A DNA stretch of 64,000 nucleotides from NCBI GenBank assembly GCA_000499405.2, contig HG738138.1:1984001-2048000 (forward strand), given 5' to 3'. A model generated the notes under the pieces. The model searched no databases, was not told the DNA's origin, and worked only from the letters and a program-made list of their open reading frames with translations. How positions within the stretch are numbered: the stretch's first letter is position 1; the number at the start of each line of letters is the position of its first letter. Positions 1-12,700 of the stretch are shown in pieces. The position numbers were made by a program, and so were the translations under genes. Source of the stretch: Onchocerca volvulus (lineage: Eukaryota > Nematoda > Chromadorea > Rhabditida > Onchocercidae).

Positions 1-2240
1 ATTATTATTCCAAATTATAGTTTTTTAATAAACATAACATTCTGAAGTTATATTTCACAATTTGAATTTATCATTCAAAAATGCAATCCTAAATTCGTCT
101 TTTGATTAATTTAACAAGAATGACAGAAAAAAGAAATTTTCATTTCATTTCATAACATTTTCGTCATTTTTTTCTTTTCTTTTTTCATAGCAAAATTTTA
201 ATTCATTCCTTTGTTTGATGTGGAACGAAAAAAAAGTTTGGTATGAAAATAAAAAAAAAAAGAGGAAAAATTATGGGAAAGGGTAAAAAGAAGGCAAAGG
301 TGACAATGAAAGGTAAAATTCTTCCTTTTTTTTTCTTTCCCTTTTCGTAAATTTGTATGATTCAAATTTGCTGATATCGCTATTTGACTATAACAGACTT
401 CATTTACATATATTGGCATATCCAAACCCAAACACTTTACATATCTAATCTATTGATGTGAAAAAAAAAAAAAAAAAAAAGAAAAAGAAAAAAAAAAGCG
501 ATGCATTTAGGACAATTTGGATACGAATGATTAAAACTGTTTATATTCCCATGAATCTTTGGTTGTACTAGGTACCAAAATCATTCATGTCCAGAAAAAA
601 AAACGAGACTTTCTTTTTTTTCTTAAATATTCATTTTTGCTTTGTCCTGTTATCATCATTTATATCGTTGTTTTTATCTATTAGTAAAAAGCAAAATGGA
701 AAAAGAAAAAGCAAAAGAAAATGATTTGTCATTTATCATCGAAAAAAAAAAGAAAAATAATCGATGTTTTGATGCAAATTTTTGCAAAAATTTCATAGAA
801 AATGTGATAAATTTAACATAATCATTCGAATTTAAAGTAATGGACTAGGAAATTTTTTGATAATTGATAATATCTTTAGGTGAGAAAGAGAGAGAAGAAA
901 AAGAAAGGAAGAAAGAAAGAAAGAAGGAAAAAGAAAAATGATCAATTAAGATTATTTGATAAAAAATATGATTGATATGACTGGATAGAAATGATATTCT
1001 AAATATCAATTTCACAAATATTTCAATATTATCTTATATAGTATACAATAATTCGTTCTGGATATCATTTTGATTTTTCACTGATAATAGATCAATAATG
1101 AAGATAAATATATTAGGTAAGATTACGTTTAAATAGTCAATTTTTTTTAAATCATGCTTGTTGTAGCTACAATTTTATGACTGAATTGCATACAATTAAT
1201 ATCAAATTTTGCAATTCAATTGAAATATTTCATAAATTTGTTTACATATAGAAATGATAGCTATATTATATCATAATAAATAAAAAATGTTCAATATATA
1301 TTGAGTAAATTTTATTAAAATCAATCGATTGGTTGAAATTACAAAAGAATTTAAAAGCTTGCAATTCGAAAGTGAGAATTTGCCTTTATTATGAACAAAT
1401 CTGAGTAAACTTTGAGGAAAAAAATTTTAAGAAAAAAAAAGAAGAAAAAAGGATAATGGAGATTGAGAGATTTAAATATAAAACTATGAAAAAAAGGAAG
1501 AAAAAAGATGAATGATAAATATTGACAAATATGATTTGTTCAGTTCAAGAGAATTAATTCTTAAGTACTTCAAGAGTATCATTTAAAAGTGATGCATCTT
1601 TCAAATAAATGCCGGTTTATCAATCATCCCCGTTCTTCAGATTTGATTGTCGATAGTTTGCTTTCTGATTCAAATTTCAAAACAATACTTTTATTCATTT
1701 CTAAAACTAAATGATTCCCACTTGTTTGTTTGTTTACTAATTCGCTCATTTAACTAATTTCTAAATATTGATTTCTTCAAAAAATCCTGTAACAGTGATT
1801 GATAGTCGATGAGATGATAATTACTCGCAACAAAAAATGCATCGATTTTGCAATTACAGCATATAAATATTAAATGATGCAAAATTACATGAATTTTTAT
1901 GCATCTTTTACTTCCGAATTTAAAACTAATTCGAATTTGACGCTATTTTTAATAACTCTCATTTCCACTCAAATTTCCAAACAATTTGATTAAAAATTCC
2001 CTAAACAATTTATTCAAAGCTTATTTTAAAACCGGCAAATTTCATACCGAAAAAATTGAAAAGTTGAAATAAAATAGAAAAATATTCGGTAATCAATATT
2101 GCTATATTTTACTACAGCATTCATTTCTGTGGCAGAAAAAAAAAAGACGCTAGCTATAAAACTATCATATCATATCATATCATATCATATCAGTATTTGA
2201 TTATAATTTACAGTTCACAAAAAAAAAAATAAAAACAAAC
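1..2240. other. Non-coding A+T-rich DNA, probably intron of the Ig-domain gene
   Basis: No open frame here has a splice context or recognisable protein. Poly-A/T and purine-rich runs dominate (for example 890-945), with a pentamer microsatellite (CATAT units) at 2164-2191. It lies immediately downstream of the last visible exon of the minus-strand Ig gene, so it is most simply read as that gene's next intron. Confidence 0.5.
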
Positions 2241-4348
2241 CTTTCCTGCCGGTCAATGGGTACTTCATGTTCTTCACGATACCATTTAATATCAACCTTA
2301 ACATTCCGGTTTTTCTGTAGGCCAATTACGGAACAAATAATTGCTATATTCTCATCACTTTTCCGATTTTGCAATTGTTGCGCTGTTGGCAAAATATGCA
2401 CATCCCATCCTAAAAAAAAAAAAAAAATTATCAATTTTAGTCCAAAAAATCCTTATTTTATCATAATAATAACTTGAAAAAAAAAAAAAAAATTTCTGCA
2501 AATTATTTAACAAAAAATTATAACTGTCATCATCATATTTACCATTTGTTATCAGTAATACCAATTATTTTAAAATTCTATCCAAATAAGACAAACTTAA
2601 ATGATTATAACTTTCGTTTAAATCGCATTAAAATGCAATGAAAATTGTTAAATCATTTCGTGGAATTTATATTCGTTGTGAAAGTAGTCAAATTATGAGA
2701 TTATTTCGCATTGAAAAAAGATAGAAGAGGGAATTATCACTTATTATTTTTTTTTAATGATTATAAATGATTAAGTGAAAGATGAATGGATGGATTATAG
2801 TTATTTGAATTAGTAATAATAAGAGTGTAATTGTTTGTACAGTAATTTTGTTCTTTATCGTGTAATAAAAGTTATGTTAACAGCTATTTGTATAGATATA
2901 AAGTTTGGGCCAAAATTTTTTAAATCTCAAAAATTTAAAATTTTCCGAAATAAATACGATGTACTTTTGAATAAAATCATTAGAAAGAGAAGAAGAAATA
3001 AATTATTTCTTCAATATTATCAATTCAATTTAAAATTCTGATAAAATCTCGCAAATTTCAAGTTTTTAGAAAACTTGGAAAAGAGGAAATGTAACACTTG
3101 AAATTCATTAGAAGATTTTTCTGAAAAAAAAAGCTTCACTAATGGCTAATTTTGGAGTTTTTGAAAATACATATCACTGAAACAAAAGACAATTTCTTTT
3201 ATTGCTACTTCTTTCAGAATGCTCAAAAATTTAGAAAATTTCCTTCAAATGGAAATTTTTTTCTCAAGTGGAAATTTCTTTTCAGGCTATTATATGAACA
3301 TTTCCCAGAAAATCATTAAGCATTAGAACCAAATTTCGAACCTAAATTCTATATCAAATTTAATTTCAAATTATTTGAAATTTTCAGTGTTCAAAAAAAA
3401 AATCAAGAAGGATCGAAAATTCAACGATTCAGTAATTGAATGCAAGGATTCATATGGGATATTTTAAATGAAACAAATTTTCGATAATTTAATACATGAA
3501 TCTGTCAAAATTTGACGAAAATTTGAAATTCTTAAATTCTTTAATAAGTTTCTCTTTCCTTTGATAATTCTTTGATAAATTCTTAAATTTCTTGGTATAA
3601 AAGTTCTTCATTAGCATTATTAGCGTTAAAGAATAGAAAGAAATCAAAAAAAAAAAAAAAAAACAAAAAAACAAAAAAAAGAGTTTGTTACTAGAAGAAA
3701 TTTCGTAAATATTTTTTGCAAATTTAAAATCCAAAATTCATATTTATGAGGCAAATTTTTTATATCAAGTATTCTAATAATATTATCATTTTTTCTAATC
3801 TTAACTTATCTTTCTAATATCCATTCTTTTTAACGTATCCAAATCATCATCGGTAAATTTTATTGATAATTTTAGGAATAAATAAAAAATAATAATAATT
3901 AATATAGTCAATCAGGGAAAGTAACAATTACATCGATCTTATAAAAATTTCAATTTTATCTGTTTTATAAAAATCTATAATAAATTATTATAGATGTAAC
4001 AATTATTCTAGTTAATATTTTTGTCATATAATCAAATAAAAAGCAAAATGATAAATTATTAACGATAAAAGTTATCAAAAACATTTGTAGAAAAAATGAA
4101 AAAATTTGAAATATAATTTGAAATATAATTTATATATATTTATATATATATATATTATATGATATACATTATCATTATATCATATTATCATAAGTAGCAT
4201 TTCTGAAAAGTGGCAGTTGTGGAAAGCTTTCATCTATCCATTTAGACAATATTCTTAAAATATATCAATCATTTCTTATGATCAAATCTTAGACCTCATT
4301 TCTTGCCTTTCCACAAATGGCAATATTTTATTCTTTTTCTCTTTTTCC

Positions 4349-4386
<38 letters not shown>

Positions 4387-6132
4387 TTCTTCTCATTTAT
4401 TTCTAACTAATTTTAGTAAACTTATTAAATCGTTAAGATTAAATAGACCTATTATTTCTCTTTGCATGGATGCTCTCAAAAAGGTTTAAAACTACCAATA
4501 TTAAAATTAATATGCATATAGAACATCAATGATTTATAACTATTTATGCAAATATAAATAAATTTATATATTCAGGCACAATATCATCCATTACTAATAC
4601 TTATGAATAGTAAATCTCATAGAATTGAATTTAAAATTTGAATTAATATAACTTATTTCAAAAATTTAATCAATAAAATTATAGAAGAATTGTTTTTTCG
4701 TATCGTTATAAATTTTATTTTATTTTTCTAAATTTGAATTTTTAATGATACCTAGAAAAGGAAATAAAATATTCCGCACAGATGGAATTCAACATAAATA
4801 TAAAGAAAAAAGTAAGTAAATTTAAACTTCATTTGAAAAATTAGACAGAATGGACGATAATAATGATGAGATTGTTGTCTTTGTTATATGGTTGTTTATT
4901 TTATAAATCAATCAACACTATCTTATTGTGAATTACATTGAAAATGATACATTTGAACATGCAAAATTAATGAACCGTTAATTAATTAAAAGTACAAAAT
5001 TTGTTTGGCTAAAGAAATAAAATAATATGGAAACGAAGCAAATTGCATTTTAGATTCCTTTCTCTTTTCTCATTAAATAAAACATGTAATAAAAAGTTTT
5101 GACATTAGCAAGATGGTTGTTGATAATTGTTAATTCTTCATTCCTTAATTTTCACTTCATTTTTTTTTTTTTTTTACTTGAAATAAATTGTGAAATGAAA
5201 AGAGAAAAAACAATAAAAGCAAAATATTTGCCTTTAAATTCTTTTTATTTGTCCATAAAAAAACGAATGTACAATACTTTATTTCAAATACTGCCAATAT
5301 TCATAAATATTATTGTTTTCTGTTTTCTGCCTTTTTTTTTTTTTTTTTTTTACTACCTGGCATATTATTCATTCCTAAAATTTTAATGAGCCAATTTTAT
5401 TAGAATTTAATCCACAATTTCAATCAGTTTTGTTTTTGTTTACAAATAATGTTTTTTTTTTGACATTTTTTCAATTTTTGGAATTTTTAATGAGCTAGTT
5501 TACAGGATTCAAACAAGTTTTATTCATGATATATTATTCATTGATTTTTGGAAAATTTTTGACGAGCCAAATTTTTAAATTCATCAATCTTTGTCGTTTT
5601 TTTTTTTTTTTTTTTTTGAGAAAAATGGAATGGATTTGCTGGATATTAAATAAAAAGAACATCATCTTTACTCCGATAATAATGATAATAGAATTTCGAT
5701 TTTACCATGAAAAAGGATGAAGAATGAGAAAAGAAATATCTAATTGGATTAAATTAAAGGTTCTTCTTACTAAATAAGGTTACGAATTACTCTAATTTTC
5801 TCCTCTACTCGTTATTCCAAATTATCATATTTATTTTCATCAGATTCTTTATAACCAATGAAATTAATTATACATGGTAAAGAAAAAATAAAAAATGAAT
5901 TGAAAAAAAAATATTTTTCACAATATTTTTTCTTTTTGATTAAGAAAAAAATAACACTTTTTAAAAAAAAAAAAATTTAATATATTAAAATAAATGAAGA
6001 AAAAAAAAACATATATACATATACAAATGATAAAATAAACATACCATTAATAATTGGTAAAAAAATGATGAATTGCAGGAAAATCAAATATTGCAATTTG
6101 ATGCCAAATTTTGCACATCGATCATAAACCAT
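2241..6132 (-). CDS. Partial NCAM/Fasciclin-II-like immunoglobulin-domain adhesion protein (first two coding exons)
   Basis: Two minus-strand exons join in phase: 6132-6045 (start codon at 6132) and 2409-2241. Exon 1 encodes 29 residues with a hydrophobic core typical of a signal peptide and ends in a GTATGT donor. Exon 2 follows a poly-pyrimidine AG acceptor and encodes the start of an immunoglobulin fold: a WDVHILP strand, a first Ig cysteine in IAIICSVIG, and the tryptophan strand VDIKWYREE. This spacing resembles the first Ig domain of NCAM/Fasciclin II, which act in homophilic adhesion and axon guidance; that assignment is family knowledge plus inference. Exon 2 ends with two unpaired bases at a GTTTGT donor, so the gene continues; no further exon is recognisable down to position 1, and the rest probably lies left of the window. 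The intron between the exons is about 3.6 kb. Another secreted Ig protein is possible. Confidence 0.62.
2410..6044 (-). other. Long first intron of the Ig-domain gene
   Basis: The intron is bounded on the minus strand by GTATGT at 6044-6039 and AG at 2411-2410. It holds long poly-A/T tracts, a CT-rich microsatellite at about 4345-4386 and a TA-rich run at about 4134-4156. No internal exon was recognised. Long first introns often hold regulatory elements, but no specific site can be claimed here. Confidence 0.55.
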
Positions 6133-8458
6133 TATTACTGCTGCTTGTAATAATTGATGATGATTATGACAAAATGATGACGATATTGATGATGATGATG
6201 ATAATAATAGATGATAATAATAATGATAAGTTAAATTAATTGAGAAGAAAGTTTTTTAAAAAGGAATGAATTTTCGAATTTTCTTTTTAAGTTGGTAATA
6301 ATTCAGTTTGTTTCTTGTCCTGACCCGTCTCCTTTATTGTTGTTGTTGTTGTTGTTGTTGCTATTATTATTATTGCTATTATTAGTATATCAATAAAGAA
6401 GTCAGGCATTCACAATCTATAATAAGATACAAATTATTGTATCAATTAAGTTGTGATATTATATAATTAAAATCGACGCAACTAAAATCGATTTCTTTAA
6501 AAGCGTTAAAGCCAAATTTAAGTGACAACACAAATGCATTATAACAATCCCAAATATTCTCTTTATAGCTCAAAAGTATTTTGAGTAAAATGGAGCAAAA
6601 GGGAAATGAAATGATAGTAAAGTGAAAAGGATGGGCGGTGTTGGCTTAAAAATGACAACAGCACCTTTTTTCCCCTCAAATCTTTCTCTCTTCCGATCGG
6701 TGGATTTTAACAACAACAATCTTCTTCTTCTTCTTCTCGATCGCTCGCTCCTTCTTTGTCGGATTCTCTCAAGAAGGCTTGACTGGAATGAAAGTTGATG
6801 CCAAGAGCGGGATGGATTGGATGAAAAAGGGGGACAAATGTCTTGATGGCAAAGCTCATAGTATCCTCCTTCTTCTCCTTACACTACTACTAGTATAGTT
6901 GTAACATTCAAAATGAGGTGAAAATATTTGCTCCTACTACAACAATCCATCCATCCATCTATCCATCCATCCATCCAGCTAGCTTCTTCTTGTCGTCAAT
7001 CTTTCCTTTTCCAACCGCTTCGCCAACATCATCTTCCTTTTCTGGATTCCATCCATGACTAATGTTTGTGGTTGTTGTTGTTGTTGTTATGCTGTTGTTG
7101 ATTCTTCTTTCCTCCAGGTTCCTTATTATTGACGAGATAACAAACCCTCCCCTCCCACACTATCCGTCGATTCGTTCAAAAATCGTAATGGCTTCTCCGC
7201 CCTTTAATTCCAATCCTTCTGAAAAGAGGATTATGTCGGTTCCGCATTGCTATTTTTGAGCGGAAATCTACTTTCACAATTTCGTTTTCCGGAATTGAAC
7301 ATGTTTGTATCTCTTATACGTTTTCGGAAATATTACGGAAAAAGATCTTGAAGTAATCAGAGAGGTCATAACGATAAATAATTTTCAAATTCCTGAACCA
7401 TTTTTTTTTTTCTCATATTTGATGATATATTTTAACATTTATGGAGCATGGATAGAAAAGAAAGGTCACGGTTGAAAGGAATAAAAGATATTTGGATGAA
7501 AAATTGATGGAAGTGTTTTTCTTTGTTTTGCTGCTGCTGCTTTTCTCGTTACGGATTATAACTGATTTACCGCCTGCTTGGATGATATAATCCGCTTGGC
7601 GAGATTGCTTAAAAGAATGGGTAAATAATTACTGGAATGGGGTTGAAGGTCAGTAATTGTTGTTAATCCAGTATCACAAGAAAGCCTTTAGATTGATGGA
7701 AAAAAAGGAATATGAGAGAGAGAGAGAGAGAGAGAAAAAGAGAGAGAGAGAGAGAGAGAGCATATATCAAGGGCGTGACCTTGGGTCATATGTCCTCCAG
7801 CTGGCTAAGTCACTCTCATATCCATTCCACTTTCTCATCATCCTTCCTTCCCTACTTTGTTGGTCACCTTTCTGATCTCCTGTAATTTGATGATGAACAG
7901 ATGAATTAAGTAAGAATGATTGAGAAAGATTAATGTTTAATTTGTGGTTATGCAGTTATGCACATTTTCTGCATGCATTTTTATATCAATTTTTGCGTGC
8001 AATGCAAGCTGAAAGCGAATTATAATCATAGAGTATATGCAAAACAATATCAATAATTGTTTAAAAGAGTTAAAAGATAAACAATATATATATAAGACCA
8101 TTTGTTTCAGAATATTTCAAGGTCCACTTCCTCATCCCATCCATTCCCCTATCCTAACAACCTCTTTAACCTCAAAATCTGTCCTCGTTAATGTTCCTCG
8201 TCCATCATCGGTCATCGTTTCAACTTACCAAAGCAACCGCTTGTCAAACTACGCTATTTGCCAACATTCATTCATTCGTTCCGATGATCGACAAGCAACC
8301 TGCTTGTAAACAACAACAACAACATATATGCATAAATAAATAAAATGGACAGTTATGACATACGTTAATTGTCATTTTCAATCATTTTTCGAGTAACCTT
8401 TGACCGATCTTCTTATCATAACAATAATAATGATAATAATAACAAAAAAATTGTGCAG
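6133..8458. other. Upstream region of the Ig gene with microsatellites; no convincing gene
   Basis: This stretch is more G+C-rich than its surroundings and dense in simple repeats: GTT at about 6336-6360 and 7067-7100, ATCC at about 6945-6977, CTT near 6720-6740, and GA at about 7714-7760. Open frames across it are made of these repeats. It lies upstream of the minus-strand Ig gene and probably contains its promoter. A run of AGGTCA half-sites between 7363 and 7788 is listed separately. Confidence 0.5.
7363..7788. promoter_or_regulatory. Cluster of nuclear-receptor-type AGGTCA half-sites
   Basis: Exact AGGTCA occurs on the plus strand at 7363-7368, 7463-7468 and 7647-7652. At 7776-7788 there is TGACCTTGGGTCA; read on the minus strand, this contains CCAAGGTCA, a perfect match to the extended monomer site of the FTZ-F1/NHR-25 class. 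This is several such hexamers in about 425 bases of A+T-rich DNA, where chance would give far fewer. The cluster lies 1.2-1.7 kb upstream of the Ig-gene start codon. Function is inferred only. Confidence 0.35.
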
Positions 8459-8659
8459 ACAATTGAGAAAAGTACTAACTTGATTGGTCCTGAATTCGCA
8501 GCTTTCCAGATGCAACTTGCGTCACTGCTAGCCGATTTAGAGGAATGGAAAAGAGCGGTTGATAGTGATCAAGTTATTCGTGAAAAACTCGAAAAACTAC
8601 AACAATTCGCTGCAACAACTGCTCATGTGCGGTGTCATAAAGAATTTTCAAAAAATTAA
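8459..8659 (+). CDS. Possible terminal exon of an unrecognised gene
   Basis: An open frame follows an acceptor-like TTGTGCAG ending at 8458 and runs to TAA at 8657-8659, with AATAAA only a few bases downstream (about 8664). The encoded peptide is helical and non-repetitive, with the stretches LASLLADLEEWKRAV and IREKLEKLQQFAA, quite unlike the low-complexity frames around it. A second acceptor-like TTTCCAG directly precedes an in-frame ATG near 8513, which could be a trans-spliced start giving about 49 residues. No upstream exon with matching phase was found and the family was not recognised. It may be a genuine last exon, a small protein or a chance frame. Confidence 0.3.
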   Translation, partial: TIEKSTNLIGPEFAAFQMQLASLLADLEEWKRAVDSDQVIREKLEKLQQFAATTAHVRCHKEFSKN

Positions 8660-9420
8660 TAACAATAAAAACAACAATTAATCTTTGAATCTCTCCTAAC
8701 TTATCCTAATTCTTCATTAATATCCTTGGAACTTTTCATTTATCAAATCAATTGGTTATAATTCTGCATTTTGAATTGTTCACAATTTAAATCCATTATC
8801 AGTAATACAACTACAAATATCTGACAATCTTGTCTGTGTTTAAAAAAAAAAAAAAAAAAAACAAATTTAAAAGATATAATTTAAAATGAATCAATCAAAT
8901 AATTTTGAAATTTATATCAAACCACATCAAAAAAAAAAAAAAAAAAAGACCATATTCAAAATTCTCATCTCTTATCTGACAAATGTAAAATGTAAATTGA
9001 GACTTTTTGAACAAATAGGAAAATATTTTGTGAGAATTTGAGGAGCCATTTTTTCTTTTTTTCTTTTTTTTTTTTGGAAGGCAAAAATAGTTGAAAGAAC
9101 AAGTTTTCCTTTTTTTTTTTTTTTTTTTTGAAATAATTGGAGATGCATAATGCTGAAAATGATCCATAATATGGTTCTAATTACTACATCAAATTTTCGA
9201 TCCCTTTTCGTTCTTCTCCCTTTTACCTCCCATCCCGACCTTTTGCTCTTCCTAAAATAGCTTTTATTGATTGGATTTTTGCGAATGGTAACCGTTTATT
9301 ATATTTGCACTATTTCCTGCTTTGTTGAGAATGCATTTGTACCTTGATGGCACCTTGGTGTGATGACTTCATTCATTCGCTGACACAAAATAAATTTGGT
9401 ATTATTCAATTTGACATTTG

Positions 9421-9745
9421 AAGAAATTGGCATAATTTTGAAAATCTTGGGAAGTAAACAAATTATGAGAAGAGAAATTTATTTATTAATCGTATATAAT
9501 TATATCAATTACTTTAGTTCAACTGACTTAGTATTCTGATATTTCGATAAATTAGTACAATTTTGAAAATCTTAAATTAAAAATAAATTATGAGAAAAAA
9601 ATTATTTATATAGATTGTGTACAATTATATAAATTATTTTAGTTCAACTAAATTAATGTTTTGCTGTTTCAATAAATTAGCATAATTTTGAGAATTTAAG
9701 AAAAATAAATTATGTGAAAAAAGTTCAGTATTAATATCGAATATA
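9421..9745. repeat. 125-bp tandem repeat, about 2.6 copies
   Basis: The same order of words recurs with starts at about 9421, 9546 and 9671, an exact spacing of 125 bases. Each copy begins with AAATTAGCATAATTTTGA or a close variant, continues through an AAATTATGAGAA-like block, and (in the first two copies) ends with TTTAGTTCAACT and a pyrimidine-rich tail. Copies differ by substitutions and small indels, so the array is old. No open frame persists across copies. Confidence 0.75.
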
Positions 9746-12700
9746 CTTGAATGGTTCATAAAAAAAAAAAAAAAAAACTAAAAGAATTACTTTCTCCTAG
9801 CTTCTGATAATTTTCATGACAAGAAAAATAAGTGTCATATTAAAATAATTGAGCTATAATTTTGATAAATTGAACAGTTGCAAATTAATTATAATTTTGA
9901 TGAAAAGATTTAACAATTACAATTGTTTTTTAAATGAACTGTATTAAATCGAAATTAAACTTGATTGAATTGAACCAAATTACACTGAATGAGTTGACTA
10001 AGACCAATTGAAATGCATTGAATTAATTGAACAATCTTGAAAACATCATAATATCGAAATGAAGATCAAGGATCAAGAAAATCATGAGGTTCTTCTCTTT
10101 GAGGAGAAAAATGGAAGTTTCTGAAAAGCAAAATTAGCAATAAAAATGCATCCAATCATGTACTTTTTTTGTCTGGTCTTCTTTTTTGCTACAGTTCCGC
10201 CAATTCCATTTGCTTATTTCTATAATTTTCATGATAAAAATTTTAGATAATAGTGGTAATGATAATAACGATGATAACAATTTATTTTGTGATAATGATA
10301 GTATTATTATAATGAGAATAACAATTATAATAATTTTGTAAATTTGAGAAGAAAAATTACGGTTATAACAATAACCAACTATAAAAGACCTTTTTTTTTT
10401 CCCATCAATTAGAAAAGAAACTGTTTACCAAAAAACTAAAAAATTAGTCGTCTTTTTTTCCATAAATTATGATATGATCATCAGAACAGAGAAATGTGAC
10501 AATATCTAAGTTTAACATTTAGCGATTTAATTTGAGTTTAAAATTTAAAGGAAAAATGAAGTTCAAAGAGAAATTCTTTTTTTTTTTTTAATGTTCAAAC
10601 AATAACTGAATTGAAAGATTCAGACAAAAAGAAGTCCCGATATTTTGATTAATATCGGAATAAAATATAACCTAACAGCAAAAATTTGATCGGCTTTCAA
10701 AATGTTAATCAACTTCGGAAATTTTCCTTCTAATCAAACAAATTAACGAGTATTAAATAAAGAAAAAACAGAAATAGAATTAAATAGACTAAATAATAAG
10801 GATGAAAATGGAGTGGAACTGAAACAGAAATAAAATTAGAATAGATCAAGAATAATAGGTAGGATAAAATAGAACAGAATCAAAATGAAAAAAAAAGATA
10901 AGATAGAAATTCAGTAAAAAATTCAAAAAAAAAAATTAATTTCTATTTAATTCAATAACAAATAAAAAGAAATTGAAACAAAAAGGGCTTCTCCGTCATG
11001 TACATTTTTCAATTTTCAACCTAGGCTTATTTCTGTAATGCATTTTGCATGGAAAATGAAAAAAGAGAAGGCTTTTCTTTTTTTTTTTTTTTTCATCTTT
11101 CCTCCGCTTCCTTGGATTGAATTGAATTTCTGTCCTAATATTCGTGCTTGAAGTACTTTTAACAAGATAACAAAAGTAAATCTTCATTTTTTTTTTGTTT
11201 TCATAACTTATGAGCAAAACATTTTGGATAAAAGTGAACAGAAATAGAAAAATGAAAATGGAATTTTAAAAAGTAAAACAAAAAAAAGCAGGCGGAAATG
11301 GAATTTTTATTTGCTATATTTAGCTTTCTCATTCCAATTTTGGAATTCAAACATTTCCTCATGATGACTGTTAATAGAAGTTTTTGGAGTATAACAGAAA
11401 AAAGAAAAAATTTTCTAAAATAATTAGAATAATCATTGGTGTTTAGTTTTGAATATTTTTCATTATTACAAATACGTTTCCACTTTCTTAAATATCAAAA
11501 ATTTGAAAAGTTTGAAAAATTAGAAAATCTCTTTCTCTCTCAATTTATGCCAATTTTCTTTAATAAATATATTTCTTCCCTCTTTGTGTTGATTATATAT
11601 TCATCAAAAATACACTTATCCAAACTTTTTCATGCTTTAATATGAATAAATTCATACGCAATATTTCCATCCGGTCGCTCCTTAAATTTTCATAAATAAA
11701 TACGTAGAAATTTCGAAAGTCTCATCAACTTTAAAACTTATCCAAAGCCAATTTCTTAACTTCTTACATAAACAAGCTCATCAATCCAATACATTCCTTA
11801 ATTTAATTTCAAATTCATGATATACTAAACTTTATTTTTTTCTCTCAGATTAAAAATGAAATTTGAAATATCATTTAACAATTTGCATTTTCATTTTCTT
11901 ATCATCTCTTTTTTTTCCTTCATATTTTGGCTTCTCATCCTATCTTTCTTTTTTATCATCTTAAAAATTAAAAAAATTCTTTTTTTTTTTTTTTTTTTGA
12001 TATAATATCAGATAAGAGAGAAATGGAAAAAAAAAAATTGTCGCAAATTTTTTCGTTTTTCTTTTCCTCTCGTTATGATAGATAGAATTGCTAAATAAGT
12101 TAGAAAAAAGAGTTGGATAAAAGGAAGGAATGTGAACAAAAAAAAAAAAAAGGAGAAAAAATAAAAGAAGCTTGGCTAGACTTAGGACTAGAAGTAAGGC
12201 AATATAGGCTATTGTCGATGTATTGCCAATAATCGTAAAAATGTGTAAATAATGGAAATATCTTCATCTAATCAAACATATATATCTGTTGGTATGAATT
12301 TCGTTCAGTGGGAAAAGTGTAAATGTTAGCAAAAATAAAAATAACAAGGAGAAAAAAAAATTTTTTGTTAAAAAGTTGGGGAAAAAAAAAAGGAAGAATG
12401 GACGTTTTTTTTTTTTTTATCTCTTATAAGAAATTTCATTTTAGATTTTGAACTCAAAAAAAAAAGAAAAAAAAACAAATTTTCGTTGTAACTTTTATTG
12501 TAACAGATAATCTATAGAAATAAGAAGCAATCATAATAATGAAATGTAACAATTTATTAACAAATATCACTAAATTATTGGCTAAAAAGATGAAAATTAA
12601 GTAAAAAAGAGGTAAACTTTGATTCTACTTGGAAAAAAAAAAAGATAAAATGAAATATTCCGTTCAAGAAGTTAAATATTTTTATAAATGTTTTTTTTTT

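Noticed and set aside
7062..7259. Frame beginning with a run of valines and a hydrophobic stretch
   Set aside because: It is generated by a GTT microsatellite; the apparent membrane segment is a by-product of the repeat.
8037..8309. 90-residue plus-strand frame
   Set aside because: Composition is irregular with no recognisable motif; the acceptor-like TTTCAG inside it has no partner donor in phase.
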